A DNA stretch of 64,000 bases from Saxidomus purpurata (taxonomy: Eukaryota; Mollusca; Bivalvia; Venerida; Veneridae), in assembly GCA_022818135.1 (NCBI GenBank), contig JAFMSR010000008.1, positions 14,268,827 to 14,332,826 of the forward strand, in the 5' to 3' direction. The translations under genes were made by a program, and so were the position numbers. The notes beneath the pieces are model-generated. The model made no database searches. It had not been told where the DNA came from and worked only from the letters and a program-made list of their open reading frames with translations. Below, in pieces: positions 1-13,097 of the stretch. Each line of letters begins with the position of its first letter. Position 1 is the first letter of the stretch.

Positions 1-905
1 TTTGAAAATTTGGTTAAAGTTTTGCCTGCTAGGTACTATCATGCACATATCTCAGTAACCACTTATGATATTGACTTGAACTTTGTTCATGTCTTTAGGG
101 GTGTCATACAATCAAGTCAGATAACTCTTGTATAAATTTAGTACAAATTATGGCCCTTGTTTGACTTTGAAAATTTGGTTAAAGTTTTGCCTGCTAGGTA
201 CTATCATGCACATATCTCAGTAACCACTTATGATATTGACTTGAAACTTTGTTACTGTCTTAAGGGGTGTCATACAGTCAAGTCAGATAACTCTTGTATA
301 AATTTAGTGCAAATTATGGCCCTTGTTTGACTTTGAAAATTTGGTTAAAGTTTTGCCTGCTAGGTACTATCATGCACATATCTCAGTAACCACTTATGAT
401 ATTGACTTGAACTTTGTTACTGTCTTAAGGGGTGTCACACAGTCAAGTCAGATAACTCTTGTTTAAATTTAGTACAAATTATGGCCCTTGTTTGACTTTG
501 AAAATTTGGTTAAAGTTTTGCCTGCTAGGTACTATCATGCACATATCTCAGTAACCACTTATGATATTGACTTGAAACTTTGTTCATGTCTTTAGGGGTG
601 TCATACAATCAAGTGAGATAACTCTTGTATAAATTTAGTACAAATTATGGCCCTTGTTTGACTTTGAAAATTTGGTTAAAGTTTTGCCTGCTAAGTACTA
701 TCATGCACATATTTTAGTAACTACTTATGATATTGACTTGAAACTTTGTTACTGTCTTAAGGGGTGTCCCACAGTCAAGACAGATAATTCTTGTTTAAAT
801 TTAGTGCAAATTATGGCCCTTGTTTGACTTTGAAAATTTGGTTAAAGTTTTGCATGCAATGTACTATCATGCACATATCTTAGTAACCACTTATGGTTGT
901 TATAT
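1..905. repeat. 166-bp tandem repeat, about 5.5 copies
   Basis: Units start at 1, 166, 332, 497, 663 and 829, a spacing of 165-166 bp, each opening with tttgaaaatttggttaaag. Copies differ by a few substitutions. The last unit decays after about 905. The array runs off the left edge of the window, so its full length is unknown. No coding frame is credible. Phrases such as tatggcccttgtttgact are typical of mollusc intergenic repeats (family knowledge, not checked here). Confidence 0.95.
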
Positions 906-1327
906 CAAACTTAGCAATAGTGTTCAGGGGTACATTTTGTATCAAACAATTAATTTACCAAAAATTAAATATATAGTGATAGATTTTGACTTTTTTATGA
1001 TTCAACTTTCCTAGTTTATACTTAATAGTTAGCAGAATTTTGTTTTGCTATTATACTGATAAAAGTTTTGTTTTATTAGCAAACACCCACAATAGTCGAG
1101 CTTGCTGTCTTATGGACAGCTCTTGTCTTTTTTATCATAACGTCTGCAACAAGTATGTAACCATAACAACAGTGAAAAAATTATCATATCTACCATATAT
1201 AAATTTCGACGCGAACTGCATACTCTTGACTGCACTTCCTGGTACCTATCTCTTAACATTTTACAAACATATTTGGCATTCACTCGGGTAAATACAAAAC
1301 ATGATTATGACAACAAGAAGAAACTGT

Positions 1328-1401
1328 GCAGCCTGACATGGATTCGAACCTGGGCCTTCGCTTCCGGGGCGAATGCGCTAACGATACAACTACTCGGCTG
1401 C
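1328..1401 (-). repeat. tRNA-like element (SINE head or pseudo-tRNA), copy 1
   Basis: On the minus strand a 74-nt stretch folds like a tRNA. The ends GCAGCC and GGCTGC pair, TTCGC pairs with GCGAA around a 7-nt loop, and a perfect box B (GGTTCGAATCC) is present, with a tRNA-like D arm (...CGTTAGCGC). Against a working tRNA: the base before the putative CGG anticodon is C rather than the near-universal T33, and the T stem has two mismatches. Best read as a tRNA-derived SINE head or decayed tRNA. Confidence 0.6.
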
Positions 1402-1661
1402 TTACAAAATTTCTCCCTAAACCGTGATAATTTCAAGCATGATGGTTTTGTTTTGTAATTTATAATTTATTTCAGGAGAAACTACATCGGAAATATAACA
1501 GCAATACAATATAGATATAATAAACACAAATTCTTAGTTAATACAACAAAGGGAGCTAAATCTTCCTATAGTATATTTTATGGATCACCTTATTGTTTCC
1601 CTTAAAACTTTTATATGTAAAGCAACGTACACTCTTACTAAAAACTCCAGCTATAAAAATA

Positions 1662-1698
1662 GGAAAGGGGGGACGGGGGGGGGTCGGGGTGGGGGGGG
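1662..1698 (+). other. G-run tract, possible G-quadruplex
   Basis: Four G tracts of 6, 9, 4 and 8 bases lie within 37 bp, separated by 1-2 bases. The tract sits in an insert absent from the duplicate block (compare 9127-9160). It could form a G-quadruplex, or it could partly be a homopolymer sequencing error. Confidence 0.7.
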
Positions 1699-2460
1699 CA
1701 AAAAGGCAAAAGCAGTTCAGTGCGTGGAAATCAGGAATTACTCGGCAAGAAAATAGGGGCTTTCATTGTACATGTATATACATATGCCGTCATTGTAAGA
1801 AGATTTTGTAACTGTTTACTACTTCGGCCTAATGTACTAATTATTTGTTTTTCATAGAAATAATATTTTTCGAAGATTGAGAATAAATGTTCTATGATAT
1901 ACATGTACATGACAATGGAATATTCTGTGTCCAGGACGGTTTACTGTAGAAAGTATTCACATAAGCTAGTTTTCATATCACATATGATTTACACAAGTGT
2001 CTTCGTCAAGCTAATAGGCGCCGCACAGTCCAGTATAAATGTACAATCCCTGTCGCCGCACTTTTGATTATTACGTAGAAAATATGAGATGAGACAATAT
2101 CTGCATGCTCTTCAAATGTCATTTGACTTTGTGGGGAAGTCGACACTTACAGAACAGAACAACATCTTTACAACTTTTACTGAACAACTTTTCAACGCGA
2201 ATAAAGCTCAACGAATTTTACGTGATGTGGTGATGCGTTTATAATATAGCTAAACAAATATGTAGGTCCTGCTAGAAACCGTCCAAAAATACGGTTTCAA
2301 AGAATTTTAAAAGATAAAAGACCTCTAACTACGTGAGGATATCGGTATTCGTTTCTAGGTCAATCTGAGACAATTTTATTTTGTCCGAGGAACAGAGCGA
2401 ACTACTTTTAGTTTTATAAGAATTCGTAAACATAGCATAATTGTGAAGTTCGTCATTATG

Positions 2461-3600
2461 TCTCCCCCAAAGTAATGGTGATGGGAGGCATGTTTATCTT
2501 GTCCTGTCTGGATGTCCGTCTGTGTGGACGGGTGTCACGACATTTGTCTGTGCAACTCCTATTATACCTCTGGGTGGATTTCAATCAAACTTAACATGAG
2601 TGATAAATAAATAAATATCATAGTTATGCTTATTGTCGGCATTTTATAATTCAGTTATTTTTAGGGAGTCATTGCCCTTAATTTGAAAAAAAATTATGAT
2701 GTCTATGCTATTACTCCTATACCACTGGGCAAATTTAATTTAAACTTCACATGATTTATCAGTACAATTTCTACATTTGCATATCACCGGTATGATCTGG
2801 TTCAGTGACTTTTAGCAGAGTTATTGCCCTTGGTTTGTCAAATTTTATTATCTCTTGGCTAGTTCTCCTATATGACTGGATGCGTTGCAATCAAACTTCA
2901 CATGAGTAATAAGAACTATGTCTACTTATGCATATGATCAGTCTGATCCGGTTCGTTGACTTTTATCAGAGTTATTGCCATTGAGTAGAAACAGAAAGAC
3001 AAAAATGGCACATTTGAAAAAGCAGGAACACATTAAAACATAAAAAAACACACTTCGATGAAAAATATTCTTACCTCATGATAAAAAATGCGGTCTTTAA
3101 TCAGTTTGAATGGAAAGAATATTTTCTGAAATCACAAGGCCCAGAGCAAGATATTTGTTTTGTAGCATTTATTAAAGCTCATCTACCGAGTTTGTTCAAA
3201 CCATGGCCCTTGGGGTCAAAATTGGCCCAGCCCGGGTCACTTGATTTACATGAGAGTTATATAAGGAAATCTTCAAATATCCACAAGTCCCTGAGCTAAG
3301 ATATTAAGTGTGAATCAGAGTCTTTTGGATCTCTCCCATTGTCGTTCAAAGTATGTCCCTAGGGTCGAAACTGGTCCCACCCTAGGGGTTAGTTACGTAT
3401 TATGTAAACATTGGAAACTTTAATAACCCCCTTGTCAAAAATAGCAAGACTCTAATTTTAAATATTGTGTATGCAACATTGCCAAGAGGTTCTCCACTGA
3501 GCTTTTTCAAATCATGCCCTTGGGTCAAAATTGACCATGCCCTGGGTGTCACATGTTTTACTCAGACTATACGAGAATAAAAGTAAACGTCAATTTATTT
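2461..3600. repeat. Imperfect ~155-bp repeats and diverged mollusc-type interspersed repeat
   Basis: From about 2545 to 2985 three diverged units share the order 'actcctat..ctgg / caatcaaact / catgag / gttattgcc'. From 3100 to 3600 a second motif group recurs (cccttgggtcaaaattg and variants at about 3206, 3350 and 3520). The short ORFs here are not conserved and carry no domain. The same region recurs at 9969-11100 in the other block. Confidence 0.65.
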
Positions 3601-3924
3601 CTTTGGAAGGGATTGACCTAATTTTTCAAAACAATTTCACAAATCTTGAGTCAAGATCACTGTTCTAAAATAGAATCACTATTACTGAAAATAAAAAAAC
3701 AGTTTATGGTCAAACACTTTGATGGACATTGTACGAGTTCATATTCGGGTGTTTGTCTGATGTGTTGGATTTTATGACCTTGGGCGAAGGGCAAGTTGAG
3801 CACAGTTGAGCGATGTAGGGCCATAGGACGACTCCACTTTATACGAATCCGGATTTCATCTTAAATAAATTGAAGAGAAACAGCAATTAAACCTAAATAA
3901 ATCAAATTGACTGGTGCGCAAAAA

Positions 3925-4470
3925 TTAATATATCTAACTTTGCCAAACAAATATACTATTTGAAAAATATGATTGTTCAATTGAAATGTATAACTAGCAA
4001 ATCATATTTTGTTTCATAATTTTTTATCGACGGTATGTTGTTGTTGTTGCATTTTAAATCTTCTTTAACATTGTTGAAGGCATTATGAAAATAAGTTGTT
4101 CTAAATCATAAATTTACTTCTACAAATATATTTCCGCACTAACTTTTGGACTAAACTTTTGAGTGTCTGTCGTATCAAAAGAAAGCTTTAACAATTTAAA
4201 CACTTTTTGTCTTACTTTTGTCATATCTAACTATGCTAAACAAATAGACTTTTAAAAAATATTATTGTTAAATTGAAATGTATAACTAGCAAATTATATT
4301 TTGTTTTATATTTCTCTATCGACGGTATGTTATTATTGTTGCATTTTAATTCTTCTTTTACATTGTTGAAGGCCATATGAAAATAAGATGTATTTTGATT
4401 TACATGTAAATCCTTGTATGTCTGATATGTAACCTTCATTAAATAAAGATTTTATTATTATTATTATAAT
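3925..4470. repeat. Local ~295-bp tandem duplication ending in AATAAA and a TTA-rich tail
   Basis: Two diverged units (about 3925-4130 and 4215-4440) share 'gaaatgtataactagcaaat' and 'atcgacggtatgtt' in the same order. The second ends with 'attaaataaagattttatta' and a short ATT run. That ending resembles the 3' tail of a retroposed sequence, but no source element is recognisable. Confidence 0.65.
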
Positions 4471-4610
4471 GGCCTGCTTGTTTTTCAGGACTTTTGGATG
4501 GAGGGATTGTACGAGTTTCTGGTCCTATTTGAAATGTGGATTGTGACTACAGGCTAGTGATAGTGGACATCTTACTCATCTGATATTGATTGACTGGTGT
4601 TGAAGATCAT

Positions 4611-4915
4611 AATTATCGTCTGCTGACTGTCTTCATCAGGTCAGAATTGTTGTCTGCTGACTGCCTATATCGGATCAGAATTATCGTCTGCTGACTGCCT
4701 TCGTCGGATCAGAATTGTCGTCTGCTGACTGCCTTCATCAGGTCAGAATTGTCGTCTGCTGACTGCCTGCATCGGATCAGAATTATCGTCTGCTGACTGC
4801 CTACATCGGATCAGAACTGTCGTCTGTTGACTGCCTTCATCGGATCAGAATTGTCGTCTGTTGACTGCCTTCATCGGATCAGAATTGTCGTCTGTTGACT
4901 GCCTTCATCTAAAGC
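4611..4915. repeat. 34-bp minisatellite, about 9 copies (copy 1)
   Basis: The unit is 34 bp, built on cgtctgctgactgccttcat followed by cggatcagaattgt. Unit starts run from 4617 to 4889 at 34-bp steps. The last three units carry ctgttg instead of ctgctg. The matching array is at 12119-12420. Confidence 0.95.
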
Positions 4916-5589
4916 GTGTTCTGAAAGTCTCGAGAATGTGACAACTGTCGTTTTTCCACCGTGCCAATATGCCAGACACTGAATAACTTAAAATAGACTT
5001 CTGATAGACATTTGAGTGAAGCTTTTATTTTTTGCATCACAAGGTCTAGTCTAGGAATAATTTCAAACTGATTTATATTGTTTTAACTCAAACCTGTAAT
5101 GATTAAACTCATGATTCCAGCATACTTTTGAGAAGATACTTAATTACAGAATGCAGCATTCCGAAATTGCGATATGCTAGCTACAGAGACTTCACGGATT
5201 CATACATTTCTTGCACATTTTAGACTTAACTTGAAGGAAAGGCAATTCTTTACTTACATGTAAAATTGTGTACAGTTGTATACAAACTCCAATGTAAAAG
5301 TTACGAAAGTAGCATTTTCAAATGTTTTTCACTCTGCTTCAAGTTATCTCAAATGTCTATCAAGCGTTTCCTGTAAAAGTATTTATATATACATGTAGCT
5401 GCAACGGCCTTTATGCTCATGAAAACATTCCTTATAATCTATACTATTTATGTATCTCTTGAAAGACTGAGCATAGGGTGTGGTATTTTAAATATGTGTC
5501 CTGATTATGTTTTTTCCCAAAAAGGGCTTTGATGTGCTTTTGTTTTCCAGTAATTGGCTTTCAAATATATATTTCCCTCAAGCTTTATT

Positions 5590-6720
5590 ATCCCTCTGCC
5601 TTGGCGGAGGGGATATAGTAATGGGCTCCGTTCGTCCGTCCGTCTGTCCGTCACACTTCTTTTGTCCTGAGCATAACTCCAAAAGTACTGAAGGGAATTA
5701 CTTAAAACTGTACACACAGACAAAGGACATTGAGATGTAGTCTAGTGCTTAAGAACCATAACTCTATCTTGCCTAATTTTTTAATTATTCCCCTTTGTAA
5801 CACTTTCTTGGTTTTTCTTGTTTGGAGCATAACTCCAAAAGTACTATAGGGAATTACTTGAAACTCAGTACAGTGATAGAGTACAATGAGGGAAAATGCA
5901 GTGCTTAAGAACCATAACTCTATCTAGTCTTATTGTTGAATTACTCCTCTTTGCTACTTTTATTTGATTTTTTCTTATCCGCAACATAACTCAAAAAGTA
6001 CTGAATGGAATTACTTGAAACTTGATACAGTGATAGACCACAACGAGGGGAAGTGCAGTACCCGAGAACCATAACTCTATCGCCTACTTTTTGAATTACT
6101 TCCATTTGTTACATTTTCTTGATTCATCTTGTCCGGAGCATAACTCTTAAAGTACTGAAGGGTATTACTTGAAACTTAATACAGTTATAGAGCACAATAA
6201 GGGAAAGTGCAGTACCCGAGAACCATAACTCTATCGCCTACTTTTTGAATTACTTCCATTTGTTACATTTTCTTGATTCATCTTGTCCGGAGCATAACTC
6301 TTAAAGTACTGAAGGGTATTACTTGAAACTTAATACAGTTATAGAGCACAATAAGGGAAAGTGCAGTACTCAAAAATCTTAACTGTTCCTTGCCTAATTG
6401 TTGAATTATCCCCCTTTATTACATTTTCTTTTCTTGAGCATAACTCGAACAATTATGAAGGAAATTTCTTTAAATTGCAAATAATGAGAGAGGACACACA
6501 GGGGAAATGCAGTGCCCAAGGACAATAACACTGTATGTTTTTTTATTGTCTCCCTTTATTGATTTATCTTGGACAGAGCAATAATCTTCTCCGTAGCATA
6601 ACTTCAAAAGTACTGATGATAAGTACTTGAAACATCATACAGTGAAAGAGCACAATGATGGGAAGTACATGCCCAAGAACCATACTTTTACCTTGCTTAA
6701 TTATACCCGCCAAATACTAA
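5590..6720. repeat. ~155-bp tandem repeat, about 7 units (copy 1)
   Basis: The recurring phrase gcataactccaaaagtact begins near 5671, 5827, 5984, 6138, 6292, 6438 and 6596, a spacing of 146-158 bp. The units at 6138 and 6292 are almost identical, showing a recent duplication that the other block lacks. The left edge carries a G/C-rich hairpin-like start (ccctctgccttggcggaggg) and a tccgtccgtctgtccgtc run, features widespread in invertebrate repeats. Confidence 0.9.
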
Positions 6721-6830
6721 TATTTCATTAAATTTGAAACTATACCATACCCATTCCTCTCGGCTCAAATTTCTTGGTCATACAAAGAGCATTTGGCGGG
6801 GGGATGGCCATGTCTAACATGGCTCTTGTA

Positions 6831-7424
6831 TTCCCCTCGTATAATACAATCAGTCAAGCTTTATATTCCCCTCGTGTAATACAATCAGTCAAGCTTTATA
6901 TTCCCCTCGTATAATACAATCAGTCAAGCTTTATATTCCCCTCGTATGATACAATCAGTCAAGCTTTATATTCCCCTCGTGTAAAACAATCAGTCAAGCT
7001 TTATATTCCCCTCGTGTAATACAATCAGTCAAGCTTTATATTCCCCTCGTGTAATACAATCAGTCAAGCTTTATATTCCCCTCGTATAATACAATCAGTC
7101 AAGCTTTATATTCCCCTCGTATAATACAATCAGTCAAGCTTTATATTCCCCTCGTATAATACAATCAGTCAAGCTTTATATTCCCCTCGTATAATACAAT
7201 CAGTCAAGCTTTATATTCCCCTCGTATAATACAATCAATCAAGCTTTATATTCCCCTCGTATAATACAATCAATCAATCTTTATATTGCCCTCGTATAAT
7301 ACAATCAATCAATCTTTATATTCCCCTCGTATATTACAATCAGCCAAGCTTCATATTCCCCTCGTATAATACAATCAGTCAGTTTTATATTCCCCTCGTA
7401 TCATACAATCAGTCAAGCTTTATT
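6831..7424. repeat. 35-bp minisatellite, about 17 copies (copy 1)
   Basis: The unit is 35 bp: aagctttatattcccctcgt then ataatacaatcagtc. Most units are identical, with a/g alternation (gtataat or gtgtaat). The last units are more divergent. Confidence 0.97.
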
Positions 7425-8182
7425 TTTGTAACTACTAACCTTACTGAATACATTCAATTGAAACATTTTAAAGTCCCATGATCACGTTGACATTACTCAA
7501 AGAGAAAGTATACTATTAGATACTAACACAATGTTGCTGCATACCTTTCTGTTATAAATATGTCATTGTCTGTATTTTAATGTGGTCTTTCAATGTAAAA
7601 AGCAAGGTAAAAAACAGATTTTGTATAAATAACAATCTAATTTACTTGCCAGTTACACGAATTTCAAATTTTTAATAAATGTGTTATCTTTATAGCACTG
7701 AACATGTTTAATTTCATTTTAACTTCCTAGTATAAATAAATTTAGTGCATATCCCTATTTGAAAAGTGCAAGCTTTTCTCCATACTAGTCTTTATACGGA
7801 GATGATCTTTTACATCGGTTCGACTAAATTAGTTACGTTCAAATGTATCTTTCACTTATTCCTGAATAACGCCAATATTTTCTGATCTATGGAAAAGTAT
7901 GTGCGATTTAAAGGGGCAATTTCTACAACGATCAATCTATTTTCTCCAAACGTTAAAATGTTATTTAGTGTTATGTTATGTCATGTCATGTCAAATGTCA
8001 TGTCATGTCATGTTATATTATGCTATGTTATGTTACTGGAGGTTTTGGTTGAAACTTCGAGGTCTGGTAGCAATCATTGCAATTATTTAAATTAAATTAA
8101 GGTTATTTATATTGATCACCGATTTGAATACATTTTTTTAGACAGAAATGATAATTTGTGTATGTTTTGGTCCCTGCAGTTT
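7425..8182. other. Stretch with an inverted relative at 16085-16600 and a pentamer run
   Basis: Bases 7465-7560 and 7740-7970 match 16085-16600 in reverse complement (for example catgatcacgttg, atgttgctgcatacctttct). A tcatg/ttatg pentanucleotide run occupies about 7969-8036. I see no gene. Confidence 0.7.
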
Positions 8183-8682
8183 NNNNNNNNNNNNNNNNNN
8201 NNNNNNNNNNNNNNNNNNNNNNNNNNNNNNNNNNNNNNNNNNNNNNNNNNNNNNNNNNNNNNNNNNNNNNNNNNNNNNNNNNNNNNNNNNNNNNNNNNNN
8301 NNNNNNNNNNNNNNNNNNNNNNNNNNNNNNNNNNNNNNNNNNNNNNNNNNNNNNNNNNNNNNNNNNNNNNNNNNNNNNNNNNNNNNNNNNNNNNNNNNNN
8401 NNNNNNNNNNNNNNNNNNNNNNNNNNNNNNNNNNNNNNNNNNNNNNNNNNNNNNNNNNNNNNNNNNNNNNNNNNNNNNNNNNNNNNNNNNNNNNNNNNNN
8501 NNNNNNNNNNNNNNNNNNNNNNNNNNNNNNNNNNNNNNNNNNNNNNNNNNNNNNNNNNNNNNNNNNNNNNNNNNNNNNNNNNNNNNNNNNNNNNNNNNNN
8601 NNNNNNNNNNNNNNNNNNNNNNNNNNNNNNNNNNNNNNNNNNNNNNNNNNNNNNNNNNNNNNNNNNNNNNNNNNNNNNNNNN
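8183..8682. other. Assembly gap 1, exactly 500 N
   Basis: 500 N is a round placeholder, so the true distance is unknown. Apparent reading frames through it are artefacts. Confidence 1.
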
Positions 8683-8842
8683 CCTTAGTGAAAAATTATC
8701 ATATCTACCATATATAAATTTCGACGCGAACTGCATACTTTTGACTGCACTTCCTGGTACCTATCTCTTAACATTTTACAAACATATTTGGCATTCACTC
8801 GGGTAAATACAAAACATGATTATGACAACAAGAAGAAACTGT

Positions 8843-8916
8843 GCAGCCTGACATGGATTCGAACCTGGGCCTTCGCTTCCGGGGCGAATGCGCTAACGAT
8901 ACAACTACTCGGCTGC
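8843..8916 (-). repeat. tRNA-like element, copy 2
   Basis: Same sequence as 1328-1401, including the box B and the paired ends, with the same defects (C at position 33, weak T stem). Confidence 0.6.
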
Positions 8917-11900
8917 TTACAAAATTTCTCCCTCAACCGTGATAATTTCAAGTATGATGGTTTTTTTTTGTAATTTATAATTTATTTCAGGAGAAACTAC
9001 TGTAACGTCGGAAATATAACAGCAATACAATATAGATATAATAAACACAAATTCTTAGTTAATACAACGAAGGGAGCTAAATCTTCCTATAGTATATTTT
9101 ATGGATCACCTTATTGTTTCCCTTAAAAGGCAAAAACAGTTCAGTGCGTGGAAATCAGAAAATCAAGCATGATGTGAGCTGACATTGAATAAAACAAAAT
9201 AATGCCTGTCTGAACTAATGTAATATTGATTATGATGTAAGATGAAACGTGCTGTTTACTCGGCAAGGAAATAGGGGCTTTCATTGTACATGTATATACA
9301 TATGCCGGCATTGTAAGAAGATTTTGTAACTGTTTACTACTTCGGCCTAATGTACTAATCATTTGTTTTTCATAGAAATAATATTTTTCGAAGATTGAGA
9401 ATAAATGTTCTATGATATACATGTACATGACAATGGAATATTCTGTGTCCAGGACGGTTTACTGTAGAAAGTATTCACATAAGCTAGTTTTCATATCACA
9501 TATGATTTACACAAGTGTCTTCGTCAAGCTAGTAGGCGCAGCACAGTCCAGTATTTTACAATCCCTGTCGCCGCACTTTTGATTATTACGTAGAAAATAT
9601 GAGATGAGACAATATCTGCATGCTCTTCATATGTCATTTGATTTTGTGGGGTAGTTGACACTTACAGAACAGAACAAAATCTTTACAACTTTTACTGAAC
9701 AACTTTTCAACGCGAATAAAGCTCAACGAATTTTACGTGATGTGGTGATGCGTTTATAATATAGCTAAACAAATATGTAGGTCCTGCTAGAAACCGTCCA
9801 AAAATACGGTTTCAAAGAATTTTAAAAGATAAAAGACCTCTAACTACGTGAGGATATCGGTATTCGTTTCTAGGTCAGTCTGAGACAATTTTATTTTGTC
9901 CGAGGAACAGAGCGAACTACTTTTAGTTTTATAAGAATTCGTAAACATAGCATAATTGTGAAGTTCGTCATTATGTCTCCCCCAAAGTAATGGTGATGGG
10001 AGGCATGTGTATCTTAACCTGTCTGGATGTCCGTCTGTGCGGACAGGTGTCACGACATTTGTCTGTGCAACTCCTATTATACCTCTGGGTGTATTTCAAT
10101 CAAACTTAACATGAGTGATAAATAAATATCATAGTTATGCTTATTGTCGGCATTTTATAATTCAGTTATTTTTAGGGAGTCATTGCCCTTAATTTGAAAA
10201 AAAATTATGATGTCTATGCTATGACTCCTATACCACTGGGCAAATTTAATTTAAACTTCACATGATTTATCAGTACAATTTCTATATTTGCATATCACCG
10301 GTATGATCTGGTTCAGTGACTTTTAGCAGAGTTATTGCCCTTGGTTTGTCAAATTTTATTATCTCTTGGCTAGTTCTCCTATATGACCGGATGCGTTGCA
10401 ATCAAACTTCACATGAGTAATAAGAACCATGTCTACTTATGCATATGATCAGTCTGATCCGGTTCGTTGACTTTTATCAGAGTTATTGCCATTGAGTAGA
10501 AATAGAAAGACAAAAATGGCACATTTGAAAAAGCAGGAACACATTAAAACATAAAAAACACACTTTAATGAAAAAACTCTTACCTCATAATAAAAAATGC
10601 GGTCTTTAATCAGTTTGAATGGAAAGAATATTTTCTGAAATCACAAGGCCCAGAGGAAGATATTTGTTTTGTAGCATTTATTAAAGCTCATCTACCGAGT
10701 TTGTTCAAACCATGGCCCTTGGGTCAAAATTGGCCCAGCCCGGGTCACTTGATTTACATGAGAGTTATATAAGGAAATCTTCAAATATCCACAAGTCCCT
10801 GAGCTAAGATATTAAGTGTGAATCAGAGTCTTTTGGATCTCTCCCATTGTCGTTCAAAGTATGTCCCTAGTGTCGAAACTGGCCCCACCCTAGGGGTTAG
10901 TTACGTATTATGTAAACATTGGAAACTTTAATAACCCCCTTGTCAAAAATAGCAAGGCTCGAATTTTAAATATTGTGTATGCAACATTGCCAAGAGGTTC
11001 TCCACTGAGCTTTTTCAAATCATGCCCTTGGGTCAAAATTGACCATGCCCTGGGTGTCACATGTTTTACTCAGACTATACGAGAATAAAAGTAAACGTCA
11101 ATTTATTTCTTTGGAAGAGATTGACCTAATTTTTCAAAACAATTTCACAAATCTTGAGTCAAGATCACTGTTCTAAAATAGAATCACTATTACTGAAAAT
11201 AAAAAAACAGTTTATGGTCAAACACTTTGATGGACATTGTACGAGTTCATATTCGGATGTTTGTCTGATGTGTTGGATTTTATGACCTTGGGCGAAGGGC
11301 AAGTTGGGCACAGTTGAGCGATGTAGGGCCATAGGACGACTCCACTTTATACGAATCCGGATTCCATCTTAAATAAATTGAAGAGAAACTGCAATTAAAC
11401 CTAAATAAATCAAATTGACTGGTGCGCAAAAATTAATATATCTAACTTTGCCAAACAAATATACTATTTGAAAAATATGATTGTTCAATTGAAATGTATA
11501 ACTAGCAAATCATATTTTGTTTCATAATTTTTTATCGACGGTATGTTGTTGTTGTTGCATTTTAAATATTCTTTAACATTGTTGAAGGCATTATGAAAAT
11601 AAGTTGTTCTAAATCATAAATTTACTTCTACAAATATATTTCCGCACTAACTTTTGGACTAAATTTTTGAGTGTCTGTCGTATCAAAAGAAAGCTTTAAC
11701 AATTTAAACACTTTTTGTCTTACTTTTGTCGTATCTAACTATGCTAAACAAATAGACTTTTAAAAAATATTATTGTTAAATCGAAATGTATAACTAGCAA
11801 ATTATATTTTGTTTTATATTTCTCTATCGACGGTATGTTATTATTGTTGCATTTTAGTTCTTCTTTTACATTGTTGAAGGCCATATGAAAATAAGATGTA

Positions 11901-12118
11901 TTTTGATTTACATGTAAATCCTTGTATGTCTGATATGTAACCTTCATTAAATAAAGATTTTATTATTATTATTATAATGGCCTGCTTGTTTTTCAGGACT
12001 TTTGGATGGAGGGATTGTACGAGTTTCTGGTCCTATTTGAAATGTGGATCGTGACTACAGGCTAGTGATAGTGGACATCTTACTCATCTGATGTTGATTG
12101 ACTGGTGTTAAAGATCAT

Positions 12119-12420
12119 AATTATCGTCTGCTGACTGCCTTCATCAGGTCAGAATTGTTGTCTGCTGACTGCCTACATCGGATCAGAATTATCGTCTGCT
12201 GACTGCCTTCGTCGGATCACAATTGTCGTCTGCTGACTGCCTTCATCAGGTCAGAATTGTCGTCTGCTGACTGCCTACATCGGATCAGAATTATCGTCTG
12301 CTGACTGCCTACATCGGATCAGAGCTGTCGTCTGTTGACTGCCTTCATCGGATCAGAATTGTCGTCTGTTGACTGCCTTCATCGGATCAGAATTGTCGTC
12401 TGTTGACTGCCTTCATCTAA
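12119..12420. repeat. 34-bp minisatellite, about 9 copies (copy 2)
   Basis: Counterpart of 4611-4915, with units starting at 12125 and ending after 12397. Copy number is the same, with a few substitutions. Confidence 0.95.
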
Positions 12421-13097
12421 AGCGTGTTCTGAAAGTCTCGAGAATGTGACAACTGTCGTTTTTCCACCGTGCCAATATGCCAGACACTGAATAACTTAAA
12501 ATAGACTTCTGATAGACATTTGAGTGAAGCTTTTATTTTTTGCATCACAAGGTCTAGTCTAGGAATAATTTCAAACTGATTTATATTGTTTTAACTCAAA
12601 CCTGTAATGATTAAACTCATGATTCCAGCATACTTTTGAGAAGATACTTAATTACAGAATGCAGCATTCCGAAATTGCGATATGCTAGCTACAGAGACTT
12701 CACGGATTCATACATTTCTTGCACATTTTAGACTTAACTTGAAGGAAAGCCAATTCTTTACTTACAGGTAAAATTGTGTACAGTTGTATACAAACTCCAC
12801 TGTAAAAGTTACGAAAGTAGCATTTTCAAATGTTTTTCACTCTGCTTCAAGTTATCTCAAATGTCTATCAAGCGTTTCCTGTAAAAGTATTTATATATAC
12901 ATGTAGCTGCAACGGCCTTTATGCTCATGAAAACATTCCTTATAATCTATACTATTTATGTATCTCTTGAAAGACTGAGCATAGGGTGTGGTATTTTAAA
13001 TATGTGTCCTGATTATGTTTTTTCCCAAAAAGGGCTTTGATGTGCTTTTGTTTTCCAGTAATTGGCTTTCAAATATATATTTCCCTCAAGCTTTATT

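Larger units (their letters stand above)
1173..8182. repeat. Large duplicated block, copy 1 (left of gap 1)
   Basis: This stretch is nearly colinear with 8683-15235. The offset is 7515 bp at the left, 7508 bp through the middle, and about 7334 bp after loss of one 155-bp unit. The match ends at the gap edge on this side and starts at the gap edge on the other side. Local differences: a G-rich insert near 1660 is present only here; about 85 bp near 9160-9250 is present only in the other copy; bases 7545-7885 are missing from the other copy; tandem-array variants differ. The block holds no gene I can support, only repeats listed separately. It is best explained as one haplotype of a locus assembled twice; a true tandem duplication is the alternative. 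Confidence 0.9.

Noticed and set aside
1328..1401. Functional tRNA gene
   Set aside because: C replaces the near-universal T33 and the T stem is mispaired; an identical copy sits in the duplicate block.
1273..1458. 61-codon frame repeated at 8788-8973
   Set aside because: It covers a tRNA-like sequence on the other strand, and its conservation is explained by the block duplication.
4611..4915. Regular 34-bp spacing considered as a CRISPR array
   Set aside because: The unit is continuous, with no unique spacers, no cas genes, and a eukaryotic context.
8116..8806. Long reading frames across gap 1
   Set aside because: They consist almost wholly of unknown residues from the 500 N.
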